Source of the DNA: Bacillota bacterium
GTDB taxonomy: Bacteria; Bacillota; Clostridia; Christensenellales; SZUA-584
Length of the DNA stretch: 64,000 bases
NCBI GenBank assembly: GCA_023390815.1
Contig: JAEWCC010000035.1
Span: forward strand, 10,680 to 74,679
Direction: 5' to 3'
Both the position numbers and the translations under genes were made by a program. The notes beneath the pieces were generated by a model. That model had not been told where the DNA came from. It made no database searches and was given only the letters and a program-made list of their open reading frames with translations. Shown here one piece after another: positions 42,486 to 51,360 of the stretch (position 1 is the first letter of the stretch; every line of letters starts with the position of its first letter).

Positions 42486-43955
42486 TTGGTATACGAGTGG
42501 ACGTTGAAGCGGATGATGGATGCGCTTCAAACGAAGGAGATTTCCGCGCGGGAACTTGCGCAAGCGCTGATCGCCCGAATTGAGGATAAAGAGCCGCAGG
42601 TGAGGGCGCTCAACACGCTGTGCGCAGAGTCGGCGCTCAAGGAAGCTGACGAATCGGATAAGCGCCGCGCCGCAGGGCAGGCATTAAACCCACTTGACGG
42701 CATCCCTGTGATCGTAAAGGACAATATTTGCACGCGGGGCGTTAAGACCACGTGCTCTTCGCGCATGCTCGAGAATTTCGTGCCGCCATACGACGCGCAC
42801 GTGATCGAACAGTTCCGGCAAAAGGGCATCATTGTGCTCGGCAAAGCCAACATGGACGAATTTGCGATGGGTTCATCCACCGAGAACAGCGCATTTCATA
42901 CCACCGCGAACCCGTGGGATTTAAGCCGCGTACCGGGCGGTTCATCGGGCGGCAGCACAACGGCGGTTGCAGCGGGCTATGCGCCGTTTGCGCTGGGCTC
43001 CGATACGGGCGGCAGCATCCGGCAGCCCGCTTCGTACTGCGGCGTTGTGGGCTTAAAGCCCACCTATGGGGCCGTGTCGCGGTACGGCCTCATCGCTTTT
43101 GCGTCCTCTCTCGATCAAATCGGACCGGTTACGCGCAGTGTGGAAGACGCTGCGATTGCACTCAATGCGATATGCGGGCATGACCATCGCGACTCCACAT
43201 CGCTCGATATCGTTCATCCCGATTACTCAAAAACCATCGGCTCCGATGTTCGGGGCATGCGCATCGGTCTACCGAAGGAGTATTTTGGTGCCGGGCTCGA
43301 TGCAGACGTAAAAGCTGCAGTCGAAAAGGCGGTGAAGGCGCTGGAGTCCGCGGGCGCGGTGGTGGAGGAAGCCACGCTGCCTACGTTTGACTGCGCGCTG
43401 TCTGCCTACTATATCATCTCATCAGCCGAAGCGGCGTCCAACCTTTCCCGGTTTGACGGCGTTAAATACGGCTACCGCGCAAAACAATATGACGGCCTTG
43501 TGGATATGTACGTTAAGACCCGCAACGAGGGGTTTGGACCGGAGGTCAAACGTCGTATCATGCTGGGCAACTATGTGCTCAGCGCGGGCTACTACGATGC
43601 GTACTATTTAAAGGCACTTAAGGTGCGCACGCTCATCAAACGGGACTTCGACGCGCTGTTCGAGAGATTTGACTGCATCCTGTCGCCCGCCGCGCCCACG
43701 CCCGCATTTAAGGCGGGGGAGAAGAACGACCCGATGAGCATGTACTTAACCGACATCTATACCGTGCCCATTAATATCGCAGGACTTGCCGCCATTTCCG
43801 TTCCATGTGCGCTGAGCGGAGACGGGCTTCCGATCGGCCTGCAGATCATTGCCAAACCGCTCGGCGAACCGGAGGCGCTGCGCGCCGCGTATGCGCTGGA
43901 GCAGGCGGTAGGCGATATTGGAAAGCCTTCGTTCAAAGGGGGGGTACGGGCATGA
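42486..43955 (+). CDS. gatA: Asp/Glu-tRNA amidotransferase subunit A (glutaminase)
   Basis: 489 residues from the TTG at 42486, which lies 5 nt after AGGTGG and restores a normal-length N-terminus; the longer frame runs back into gatC. The amidase Ser-cisSer-Lys triad is visible: Lys in GIPVIVKDNICTRG, Ser in GSSGGSTTAVAAG and Ser in SDTGGSIRQPA. It releases ammonia from glutamine and channels it to GatB. It overlaps gatB by four bases. A GTA immediately after the TTG gives MVYEWTLKRMMDALQ. Confidence 0.95.
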   Translation: MVYEWTLKRMMDALQTKEISARELAQALIARIEDKEPQVRALNTLCAESALKEADESDKRRAAGQALNPLDGIPVIVKDNICTRGVKTTCSSRMLENFVPPYDAHVIEQFRQKGIIVLGKANMDEFAMGSSTENSAFHTTANPWDLSRVPGGSSGGSTTAVAAGYAPFALGSDTGGSIRQPASYCGVVGLKPTYGAVSRYGLIAFASSLDQIGPVTRSVEDAAIALNAICGHDHRDSTSLDIVHPDYSKTIGSDVRGMRIGLPKEYFGAGLDADVKAAVEKAVKALESAGAVVEEATLPTFDCALSAYYIISSAEAASNLSRFDGVKYGYRAKQYDGLVDMYVKTRNEGFGPEVKRRIMLGNYVLSAGYYDAYYLKALKVRTLIKRDFDALFERFDCILSPAAPTPAFKAGEKNDPMSMYLTDIYTVPINIAGLAAISVPCALSGDGLPIGLQIIAKPLGEPEALRAAYALEQAVGDIGKPSFKGGVRA

Positions 43956-45382
43956 AGTACGAAACCGTGATCGGGCTCGAAGTCCATGTCGAGCTGGCGA
44001 CCCAAACCAAGATATTCTGCGGCTGCGAGAACAAGTTCGGCGGGGAGCCGAATACCCATTGCTGCCCCGTATGCACCGGCATGCCCGGTGTGCTGCCTGT
44101 GCTCAACGAAAAAGTAGTCGAGTTCGCGGCGAAAGCAGGGCTCGCTACCCACTGCGAGATCGCCAACTTTTCCAAGATGGACCGGAAGGGATACTACTAC
44201 CCCGACCTGCCCAAGGCATATCAGATATCGCAGTTCGATCTGCCCATCTGCAAGGGCGGCTGGGTCGATATTGAAACCAAAGACGGTTCCAAGCGCATCC
44301 GCATCACGCGCATTCACATGGAGGAAGACGCAGGCAAGCTGCTGCACGACGCCTGCGCCGGTACCGCGGTCGACTATAACCGCTGCGGCGTACCGCTCAT
44401 CGAAATCGTGACGGAGCCGGACCTGCGCAGTGCGGAGGAAACGAGAACCTTCCTTGAAACGCTCAAGGCCATCATGCAATATACGGGCGTATCGGACTGC
44501 AAGATGCAGGAAGGCTCGCTGCGCTGCGATGTGAACGTATCGGTGCGCGAAGCGGGTTCCGACAAACTCGGGACGCGCACAGAGATGAAAAATTTGAACA
44601 GCTTTTCGGCGGTATACCGCGCGGTGGAAGCTGAGAGCACGCGGCAGATCGAGGTAATCGAAGACGGCGGCGTCATCCGGCAGGAGACGCGGCGCTTCGA
44701 CGACGCCAAAGGCAAAAGTTATCCGATGCGCGGCAAAGAAGAGGCGCACGATTACCGCTACTTCCCCGATCCGGACCTCGTGCCGGTTACGCTTACGGAT
44801 GAGCAGATTGAAGCGTTCAGAGCCGCTCTGCCAGAACTGCCCGCCGCAAAGAAACAGCGCTACGTGGAAGAGCTGGGTCTGCCCGCATACGACGCGGGTG
44901 TGCTGACAGCGGAGCGCAGTATCTCCATATTTTTTGATGGCTGCATCGCGCTCGGCGGCGATCCCAAGAAGATCAGCAACCTCATCATGACGGACCTTTT
45001 AAGGCTGCTTAAGGAAGACGGCATTTCACCCGATGATAACCCCGTAACACCGGAGCAGCTTGTGGAGACGCTTCGCCTGGTGGACGAGGGAAAGGTCAAT
45101 ATCACGGTCGCCAAATCGGTATTCGAGGAAGTTTTCCGCAGCGGCGGCTCTCCGGCTCAGATTGTAGAAAGCAAGGGCCTCGCGCAGATCAATGATACCG
45201 GCGCGATCCGCTCGCTGATACAGGATATTATCGCCAAAAATCCCGGCCCCGTGGCGGACTACAAAGGCGGCAAGCAAAAAGCGCTGACGTTCTTCGTAGG
45301 ACAGGTGATGAAGGCGATGGGTGGAAAGGCAAACCCGAAGGCGGTTAACGAAATCGCGGTAGAGGAGCTTGACAAGGCATAA
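43952..45382 (+). CDS. gatB: Asp/Glu-tRNA amidotransferase subunit B
   Basis: 476 residues from the ATG at 43952 (ATGA overlap with the gatA stop). The cradle domain begins KYETVIGLEVHVELATQTKIFCGC and has the zinc cysteines CGC and CCPVC (about residues 24-43); the C-terminal Yqey tail binds tRNA. GatB phosphorylates Glu-tRNA(Gln) or Asp-tRNA(Asn) and uses ammonia from GatA to form the amide. With an AspRS of apparently discriminating type in this genome, Gln-tRNA is the likelier main product. Confidence 0.96.
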   Translation: MKYETVIGLEVHVELATQTKIFCGCENKFGGEPNTHCCPVCTGMPGVLPVLNEKVVEFAAKAGLATHCEIANFSKMDRKGYYYPDLPKAYQISQFDLPICKGGWVDIETKDGSKRIRITRIHMEEDAGKLLHDACAGTAVDYNRCGVPLIEIVTEPDLRSAEETRTFLETLKAIMQYTGVSDCKMQEGSLRCDVNVSVREAGSDKLGTRTEMKNLNSFSAVYRAVEAESTRQIEVIEDGGVIRQETRRFDDAKGKSYPMRGKEEAHDYRYFPDPDLVPVTLTDEQIEAFRAALPELPAAKKQRYVEELGLPAYDAGVLTAERSISIFFDGCIALGGDPKKISNLIMTDLLRLLKEDGISPDDNPVTPEQLVETLRLVDEGKVNITVAKSVFEEVFRSGGSPAQIVESKGLAQINDTGAIRSLIQDIIAKNPGPVADYKGGKQKALTFFVGQVMKAMGGKANPKAVNEIAVEELDKA

Positions 45383-45434
45383 ACGTCGCCCCAGGTCGTA
45401 AATTCGTGTATTCGGGCGTATAGATAAGTTTTTT

Positions 45435-45466
45435 TAAGCATTTTCATCAAAAATGCTTATTTTTTT
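45435..45466 (+). terminator. Intrinsic terminator after gatB
   Basis: TAAGCATTTT (45435-45444), 5-nt loop, AAAATGCTTA (45450-45459), followed by seven T residues. Strong. Confidence 0.93.
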
Positions 45467-45476
45467 AATACTGGTG

Positions 45477-45485
45477 TGTTATAAT
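45477..45485 (+). promoter_or_regulatory. Extended -10 promoter of the yicC-remA-gmk operon
   Basis: TGTTATAAT, 11 bp beyond the terminator T-run; the -35 position is T-rich but not consensus. Start expected near 45492, so the leader before the ribosome site is only about 10 nt. Confidence 0.65.
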
Positions 45486-45516
45486 CATCTTCAAATCACT
45501 GCAAGGTGGCGATATT

Positions 45517-46395
45517 ATTTTACGCAGCATGACTGGCTTCGGCAGAGCCGAGGCAGAAAAAGCCGGACGGCGGGTCACAATTGAACTCAAGGCAGTTAAT
45601 CAGCGGTATCTGGACCTTAACGTCCGGGCACCGATTACGCTTGGGTTCGCAGAAGAACATATCCGCAAATCGATTAAAGCGCGCCTTTCGCGTGGCCGCA
45701 TCGACGTTTATGTCGGGTACAGCGCCATGGAGGCGGAGACGAAGAAAGCCACCGCGGATGTTGGCCTGATTACATCCTATGTGCAGGCCGCGAGGCAAGC
45801 CGGGCATAAGGCGGGGCTGAAAGACGACATCAAGCTTTCGCATATTCTGCGTATACCCGATGTAATCCGCATTGAGGGCGCGCAGGAAAATGAGGACGCG
45901 CTGCTGGGCCTTGTTGACGAGGCCTTGTCCGCCGCATTGGGGGCACTGGCCGATATGCGCGCGCGGGAAGGCGCGTCGCTTCAGCAAAGCCTCGTGCAGT
46001 ACCTCGGCGAACTTTCCGGAATCGTCAGCGTAATCGACGCCGAAAAGGATACAGTGCCCAAAGAGGGCGCGGAGAAGTTGAAGGCGCGTATATCCGATCT
46101 GCTGGCCGGCAACGACATAGACGAAACGCGCTTCAACGCCGAAGTGGCTTATATTGCCGACCGGGCGGACATTTCCGAAGAGCTTGTACGCCTGAGGACG
46201 CATATTACGCAGTTTGAAGCCGCCATGAAGCCCTCGGAGGCCGTAGGCCGCAAGCTTGATTTCATGGTGCAGGAGATGAACCGCGAGCTTAATACGATCG
46301 GCTCCAAGTCTTCCAGCATGGTCATCACAAACGCGGTGATCGAAGGGAAAAGCGTCGTAGAAAAGATCCGCGAGCAAGTACAGAATATCGAATAA
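45517..46395 (+). CDS. yicC: YicC-family endoribonuclease, probably begun at an AUU codon
   Basis: About 292 residues if started at ATT 45517 (288 from ATG 45529). The N-terminal YicC domain starts SMTGFGRAEAE and the DUF1732 C-terminus ends in AVIEGKSVVEKIREQVQNIE. YicC proteins are endoribonucleases linked to small-RNA turnover and stationary phase. Homologues almost always begin M-(I/V/L)-(R/K)-SMTGFG; here those codons are present (LRS) but the preceding codon is ATT, with AAGGTGG 7 nt upstream. The only ATG (45529) is 19 nt from that ribosome site. Order yicC-remA-gmk-rpoZ is as in B. subtilis. Confidence 0.85.
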   Translation: MLRSMTGFGRAEAEKAGRRVTIELKAVNQRYLDLNVRAPITLGFAEEHIRKSIKARLSRGRIDVYVGYSAMEAETKKATADVGLITSYVQAARQAGHKAGLKDDIKLSHILRIPDVIRIEGAQENEDALLGLVDEALSAALGALADMRAREGASLQQSLVQYLGELSGIVSVIDAEKDTVPKEGAEKLKARISDLLAGNDIDETRFNAEVAYIADRADISEELVRLRTHITQFEAAMKPSEAVGRKLDFMVQEMNRELNTIGSKSSSMVITNAVIEGKSVVEKIREQVQNIE

Positions 46396-46411
46396 TCTTG
46401 GGAGGCAACTT

Positions 46412-46672
46412 ATGAGCATTCGACTGATCAATATTGGATTTGGCAATATCGTATCAGCCAACCGGTTAATCGCCATCGTCAGCCCCGAATCCGCGCCGAT
46501 CAAGCGCATTATCCAGGAAGCGCGGCAGAAAGGCAATCTGATCGACGCGACATATGGCAGGAGAACGCGCGCTGTGGTCATTACCGACAGCGATCATGTG
46601 ATTCTCTCGGCGGTACAGCCTGAGACGGTGGCGCACCGGCTTACGGACAAAGATACGGACATCGAGGAGTAA
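46412..46672 (+). CDS. remA: Extracellular matrix regulator RemA (DUF370)
   Basis: 86 residues, the full family length, beginning MSIRLINIGFGNIVSANRLIAIVSPESAPIKR. RemA is a small DNA-binding protein that wraps DNA and activates biofilm-matrix and osmoprotection genes in B. subtilis. In Clostridia its targets are unknown, although the gene is kept next to gmk. GGGAGG lies 9 nt before the ATG. It ends 2 bp before gmk. Confidence 0.95.
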   Translation: MSIRLINIGFGNIVSANRLIAIVSPESAPIKRIIQEARQKGNLIDATYGRRTRAVVITDSDHVILSAVQPETVAHRLTDKDTDIEE

Positions 46673-46674
46673 GC

Positions 46675-47286
46675 ATGGGCAAAGGGTTGCTGATCGTACT
46701 GTCGGGACCTTCCGGGGCGGGAAAGGGTACCGTCTGCAAAGCGCTGCTCGCAAAGCATCCGGAAGTCGCGCTCTCCATATCGTGCACGACGCGGTCTCCG
46801 CGTAACAACGAGAAGGAAGGCGTGAATTACTTCTTCAAAAGCGAAGAGGAATTCAAAGAGCTGATCCAACAGGACGAGTTTTTGGAGCATGCCTGCGTAT
46901 ATGGAAACTACTATGGTACGCCCAAGAGTTTTGTCGCGCAGAAGCTCGAAGAGGGCCGCGATGTGATGCTCGAAATTGACGTGCAGGGTGCTCTGAGGGC
47001 GAAGAAGATATTTCCCGACGGCGTGCTGATTTTTCTGGTTCCGCCTTCCATGGAGGAGTTGGAGCGCCGTATTCGGGGCCGCGCCACTGAAAGCGAGGAG
47101 CAGATTCAAACGCGGCTCGGCAAGGCAAAAAGCGAAATGGCCCAGGTGGAACGGTACGATTATGTGATCGTAAACGACCATATCGAGCGCGTCGTAGACG
47201 AGATCGAAAGCATCATTGAAGCGGAAAAGCTCAAGGTGAAACGTGCAAAAAAAGAATTTGAAGATATGAGGAGAAAAAAACTATGA
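46675..47286 (+). CDS. gmk: Guanylate kinase
   Basis: 203 residues. The P-loop is SGPSGAGKGTVCKAL (residues 10-24), followed by SCTTRSPRNNEKEGVNYFF (GMP-binding) and the lid region. It phosphorylates GMP to GDP with ATP. The tail is lysine-rich (RAKKEFEDMRRKKL). It overlaps rpoZ by four bases. Part of the conserved remA-gmk-rpoZ-coaBC run. Confidence 0.97.
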   Translation: MGKGLLIVLSGPSGAGKGTVCKALLAKHPEVALSISCTTRSPRNNEKEGVNYFFKSEEEFKELIQQDEFLEHACVYGNYYGTPKSFVAQKLEEGRDVMLEIDVQGALRAKKIFPDGVLIFLVPPSMEELERRIRGRATESEEQIQTRLGKAKSEMAQVERYDYVIVNDHIERVVDEIESIIEAEKLKVKRAKKEFEDMRRKKL

Positions 47287-47483
47287 TGTACCCAGGAGTC
47301 AGCGAGCTGAAGGAAAAAGCAGACTGCCGTTATACACTCGTGGTGGAATCCGCCAAACGCGCGCGGCAGCTCGTGGACGGTGCGGAACCGCTTACCGAAA
47401 CACAGGAAGCCAACCCCGTTTCGCAGGCCGCCAAAGAAATCTACTACGACAAGATCACATACATATCGCCCGAGGAGGGCTGA
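47283..47483 (+). CDS. rpoZ: RNA polymerase omega subunit
   Basis: 66 residues, normal for Firmicutes. The DKADCRYTLVVESAKRARQL-like segment (here EKADCRYTLVVESAKRARQL) is the conserved omega fold that clamps the beta-prime C-terminus. It starts at the ATG overlapping the gmk stop; the next ATG codon (47286) is equally possible. It ends 5 bp before coaBC. Confidence 0.93.
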   Translation: MMYPGVSELKEKADCRYTLVVESAKRARQLVDGAEPLTETQEANPVSQAAKEIYYDKITYISPEEG

Positions 47484-47488
47484 GCACG

Positions 47489-48685
47489 ATGCCGCAAACC
47501 GTCGTGGTCGGTGTCTCGGGAGGTATCGCGGCGTATAAATCGGCCTATCTCGTGAGCGCCCTTAAAAAGCGCTTCGACGTACACGTCATCATGACGGAAA
47601 ACGCGCTGGAATTTGTGAGCGCGCTGACGTTCGAGACGCTTTCCGGCAACGCCGTGGTCACCGGCACATTCGAGAGAACGCAGGAGTTCAATGTCAAACA
47701 CGTCTCGCTGGCGCAAAAGGCGGACGTGTTTATTGTCGCGCCCGCAACCGCGAACGTGATCGCAAAGGTGGCGTCCGGTATCGCGGATGATATGCTCACA
47801 ACGACGATACTTGCCGCGAAATGCCCTTTGATATTCGCGCCCGCTATGAACACCGCAATGTTCGAAGACACAGCGACACAGGAAAATATGAAAATACTCA
47901 AATCGCGCGGGTATTCCGTGATGGATACGGGCGTGGGTCTGCTGGCCTGCGGCGATACCGGCAGCGGGCGAATGCGCGAACCCGACGAAATTATTGCGTA
48001 TATGGAAAATGTGCTGTCATCGCTTCACGCATTGCAGGGGGTCCGCGTGCTCATTTCCGCCGGGCCTACGCGGGAAATGATCGATCCGGTACGTTATCTC
48101 TCCAACCGTTCCTCCGGAAAAATGGGGTACGCCATTGCGCAGGCGGCTATCGATATGGGCGCGGACGTGACGCTCGTAACCGGACCGGTTGAACTTGAAG
48201 CGCCTATGAAAGCACGACGCGTAGACGTGGTTTCGGCGGCCGATATGGCGGACGAAATGCTGAGCAGATCGTCCGAGGCCGATATCATCATCATGGCCGC
48301 TGCGGTCGCGGACTACACACCGAAGGCTTACATTCCGCAGAAAATCAAAAAGGGCGGCGATATGAGCATCGAGCTTGTGCGGACTCAGGATATTTTGAAA
48401 GAACTCGGGGAGCGCAAGCGCCCGGAGCAATTGCTGATGGGCTTTGCCGCCGAAACACAGCAGTTTGAGGACAATGCCAAGGACAAGCTTTTACGCAAGA
48501 AGCTCGACATCATCGCCTTGAATGACGTGTCCCGGCCGGGCGAGGGCTTCGGCTCGGACAGCAACAATATCCGCCTTTTTTTAAGCGACGGTACGGAGGA
48601 GGATCTCGGCAGCGCGGACAAGCATATGCTCGCAAAGCAGATTATCGCGCGCGCAGCGCAGCGGTATCGGGCGCTTCCGAGGTAG
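47489..48685 (+). CDS. coaBC: Bifunctional phosphopantothenoylcysteine decarboxylase/phosphopantothenate-cysteine ligase
   Basis: 398 residues. The N-terminal CoaC half is an HFCD flavoprotein (GVSGGIAAYKS at the start, PAMNTAMFED as the substrate motif near 112-121); the C-terminal CoaB half starts around residue 185 with VLISAGPTREMIDPVRYLSNRSSGKMG. Together they make 4'-phosphopantetheine from phosphopantothenate and cysteine for coenzyme A. It precedes priA by 3 bp as in B. subtilis. Confidence 0.96.
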   Translation: MPQTVVVGVSGGIAAYKSAYLVSALKKRFDVHVIMTENALEFVSALTFETLSGNAVVTGTFERTQEFNVKHVSLAQKADVFIVAPATANVIAKVASGIADDMLTTTILAAKCPLIFAPAMNTAMFEDTATQENMKILKSRGYSVMDTGVGLLACGDTGSGRMREPDEIIAYMENVLSSLHALQGVRVLISAGPTREMIDPVRYLSNRSSGKMGYAIAQAAIDMGADVTLVTGPVELEAPMKARRVDVVSAADMADEMLSRSSEADIIIMAAAVADYTPKAYIPQKIKKGGDMSIELVRTQDILKELGERKRPEQLLMGFAAETQQFEDNAKDKLLRKKLDIIALNDVSRPGEGFGSDSNNIRLFLSDGTEEDLGSADKHMLAKQIIARAAQRYRALPR

Positions 48686-48688
48686 GCC

Positions 48689-50896
48689 ATGTTTGCGAGG
48701 GTCATCATCGACATCGTGCACTCCGGCGTCGACAAGGTGTTTGAATACGCGGTGCCGGAAGAGTTGCATATCGAAGCCGGGTTTCGCGTACGGGTTCCGT
48801 TCGGCAGGGGCAATACGCTCAAAGAAGGCTATGTGCTGGCGTTGTCCAATGCCTGCGAATATGATGAAAGCCTCGTCAAGCCCATCCATTCAGTCATCTC
48901 CGACTTCGCCGCGCTGACATCCGGACAGATCAAGCTGGCGCACATGGTGCGGCGCTATTATCATACGACGCTGGCCTGTGCGCTGCGGCTGATGTTTCCG
49001 GCCGAGATGCGGGGTGGCCGCGTCAAGGACCGCTATGAGCGCGAGTTTGTCTGCGCGTTAACCGGCGCGGAACTGACTGAGGCTTTGGCTGCGCTCGGCA
49101 AAGCGCCCAAGCAGAAGGCCGTACTCGAAGCGATAGCCGACGGTCCGGTTACGGCACAAGAACTGGAGCAATTACTTCCCGGCAGCACCTCCGCGCGGGA
49201 CGCGTTGATAAAAAAGGGCATTATCACAGCTTATCAGAAGGAAGCATTCCGAATCACGCGGCGCAGCGCCGAGCTGGAGCCGGATTACGCGCTCTCGGAC
49301 GATCAGCAGAACGCCGTGAACAAGATCACCTCTAAAACCGGCAAATACCTGCTGCACGGCGTAACGGGCAGCGGCAAGACAGAAGTCTATATCCGCATCG
49401 TGCGCGATTGCCTCGCAAAAGGAAGAAGCGCAATCGTGCTCGTACCGGAGATATCGCTGACGCCGCAGCTCGTCGAAATGTTCGAGCGGCGCATCGGCGA
49501 GGAGATCGCCGTATACCATTCCACGCTGTCGGCAGGAGAACGTTACGACGAGTGGAAACGCATGGTTTCGGGACGCGCCCGCGTCGTGGTGGGGGCACGC
49601 TCCGCCGTGTTCGCGCCGCTGCGAAATGTGGGCGCAATCATCATCGATGAGGAGCACGAGACGAGCTACCGGTCGGATACGCATCCGCGCTATACCGCGC
49701 ACGAGATTGCGCGCATGCGCGCAAACATCGAAGACGCTTCGCTGGTACTTGCTTCCGCGACGCCTTCGGTGGAAAGCTACATTAAGGCAAAAAACGGCAT
49801 CTATCAATTGGTCTCAATGCCCAGCCGCCTGTTCGGGCTTAAGCTGCCCGCCGTTCAGGTCGTGGACATGCGCGAAGAAATTTTACGCGGCAACCGCACG
49901 ATATTCTCCTCGCAGCTGTATGATGGCATCAGGGATACCCTGAACGCGGGCAAACAGGTCATGCTCTTTGTGAACCGGCGAGGTTACTCCACGTTCGTGA
50001 TGTGCCGCGGATGCGGCTATGTGGAATACTGTGACGACTGCGCGGTCACGATGACTTACCATGCCAATGTCGGCTCGCTGCTGTGCCACTACTGCGGGCG
50101 GAAAAGGCCGCTGCGTACGGTTTGCCCGGAATGCGGGAAACCATACTTAAAGCAGTTCGGCGTGGGCACGCAGCAGGTGGAAGCACATGCGAAAACGTGC
50201 TTTCCGGAGGCGCGCATTCTGCGTATGGACCTTGACACGACGCGCGGCAAAGACGCCCACCGGGAAATCTACGCGCAGTTCAAGGCGGGCGGCGCGGATA
50301 TCCTGATCGGTACGCAGATGATCGCCAAGGGGTTTGATTTTGAGAATGTTAAGCTCGTCGGCGTGGTATCGGCGGACGGATCGCTCTATATCCCGGACTA
50401 CCGTAGTCCGGAAAAGACGTTTCAGCTGATCGAGCAGGTAGCGGGACGCGCGGGCCGTAAGGACCCGGGCCAGGTGATTGTGCAGACCTATTCGCCAGAG
50501 CACTACGCCATCCAGCGGGCATGCCGTCACGATTTTGAAGGTTTCTTCGATGAGGAGATGGACGTGCGAAGATCGGTGCTTCTGCCGCCCTACTCGGTGT
50601 ATTTCCGTATCGTATTCACGGGCAGGGACGAGTCGGCGGTTCGCGATGCGTGTCTCGATTTTGAGCGCGGGTTCAAGGAAACGTTTAAAGATGTAGTGGA
50701 TCAGCTGCTGCTGCTGGATGCGTCTGAAGCGCCCGTTAAAAAACTGCAGGGCAGTGCACGCTGGCAGATGCTCATCAAAGCACTCAACGACGCGAATCTT
50801 GCAGAACTGCGAAACCGGCTGTATAGTTATATGGATGATAAGCAATATAAAAACTGCGTGTTTGGTCTGGAGATCAATCCGCAGAGCATGATGTAA
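48689..50896 (+). CDS. priA: Primosomal replication restart helicase PriA
   Basis: 735 residues. N-terminal 3'-DNA-binding and winged-helix domains are followed by a superfamily 2 helicase: Walker A GVTGSGKTEVYI (near residue 225-236), DEEH box (IIIDEEHETSYRSD), and a zinc module with eight cysteines (CRGCGYVEYCDDC, CHYCG, CPECG). PriA reloads the replisome at stalled forks. It is translated from an ATG close behind coaBC and is followed by def after 11 bp. Confidence 0.97.
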   Translation: MFARVIIDIVHSGVDKVFEYAVPEELHIEAGFRVRVPFGRGNTLKEGYVLALSNACEYDESLVKPIHSVISDFAALTSGQIKLAHMVRRYYHTTLACALRLMFPAEMRGGRVKDRYEREFVCALTGAELTEALAALGKAPKQKAVLEAIADGPVTAQELEQLLPGSTSARDALIKKGIITAYQKEAFRITRRSAELEPDYALSDDQQNAVNKITSKTGKYLLHGVTGSGKTEVYIRIVRDCLAKGRSAIVLVPEISLTPQLVEMFERRIGEEIAVYHSTLSAGERYDEWKRMVSGRARVVVGARSAVFAPLRNVGAIIIDEEHETSYRSDTHPRYTAHEIARMRANIEDASLVLASATPSVESYIKAKNGIYQLVSMPSRLFGLKLPAVQVVDMREEILRGNRTIFSSQLYDGIRDTLNAGKQVMLFVNRRGYSTFVMCRGCGYVEYCDDCAVTMTYHANVGSLLCHYCGRKRPLRTVCPECGKPYLKQFGVGTQQVEAHAKTCFPEARILRMDLDTTRGKDAHREIYAQFKAGGADILIGTQMIAKGFDFENVKLVGVVSADGSLYIPDYRSPEKTFQLIEQVAGRAGRKDPGQVIVQTYSPEHYAIQRACRHDFEGFFDEEMDVRRSVLLPPYSVYFRIVFTGRDESAVRDACLDFERGFKETFKDVVDQLLLLDASEAPVKKLQGSARWQMLIKALNDANLAELRNRLYSYMDDKQYKNCVFGLEINPQSMM

Positions 50897-50907
50897 GGGG
50901 AGAAAGC

Positions 50908-51360
50908 ATGGCGATCAGAGACATCGTCAAGGGCAAGGACAACGTCGCACTGCGGAAGGTATCGCGCGATGTACGGCAGATTACGCCGCATATTTTGACC
51001 CTTCTGGACGATATGAAGGAGACATTGCACGCGGAAGAAGGCGTCGGGCTCGCCGCGCCGCAGGTGGGCGTGCTGCGCCGTATTGCGGTCGTGGAATACG
51101 AAGAACGGTATTATGAACTGATCAATCCGAAAATCGTCGATTTCTCGGGAGAAGCCATCGAGGAGGAAGGGTGCCTATCCATACCAGGGGTACGCGGCCG
51201 CGTGAAACGCCCCGATAGCGTTACGGCGCAGTTTATGGACCGTCACGGCAGAAAGAAAAAGCTGACCGTCACCGGCATTGCAGCGCGCGCGTTCTGTCAT
51301 GAGATTGACCATCTCGACGGCGTGCTGTTTGTCGATAAGGTACTCAAGGAGAAGGAATGA
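50908..51360 (+). CDS. def: Peptide deformylase
   Basis: 150 residues with all three family motifs: GVGLAAPQVG (motif 1), EEGCLSIPGV with the metal-binding Cys (motif 2) and HEIDHLDGVLF with the metal-binding histidines and catalytic Glu (motif 3). It removes the formyl group from nascent N-termini. GGGGAG precedes the ATG. The fmt start overlaps its stop by four bases, pairing formylation of initiator tRNA with deformylation of products. Confidence 0.97.
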   Translation: MAIRDIVKGKDNVALRKVSRDVRQITPHILTLLDDMKETLHAEEGVGLAAPQVGVLRRIAVVEYEERYYELINPKIVDFSGEAIEEEGCLSIPGVRGRVKRPDSVTAQFMDRHGRKKKLTVTGIAARAFCHEIDHLDGVLFVDKVLKEKE

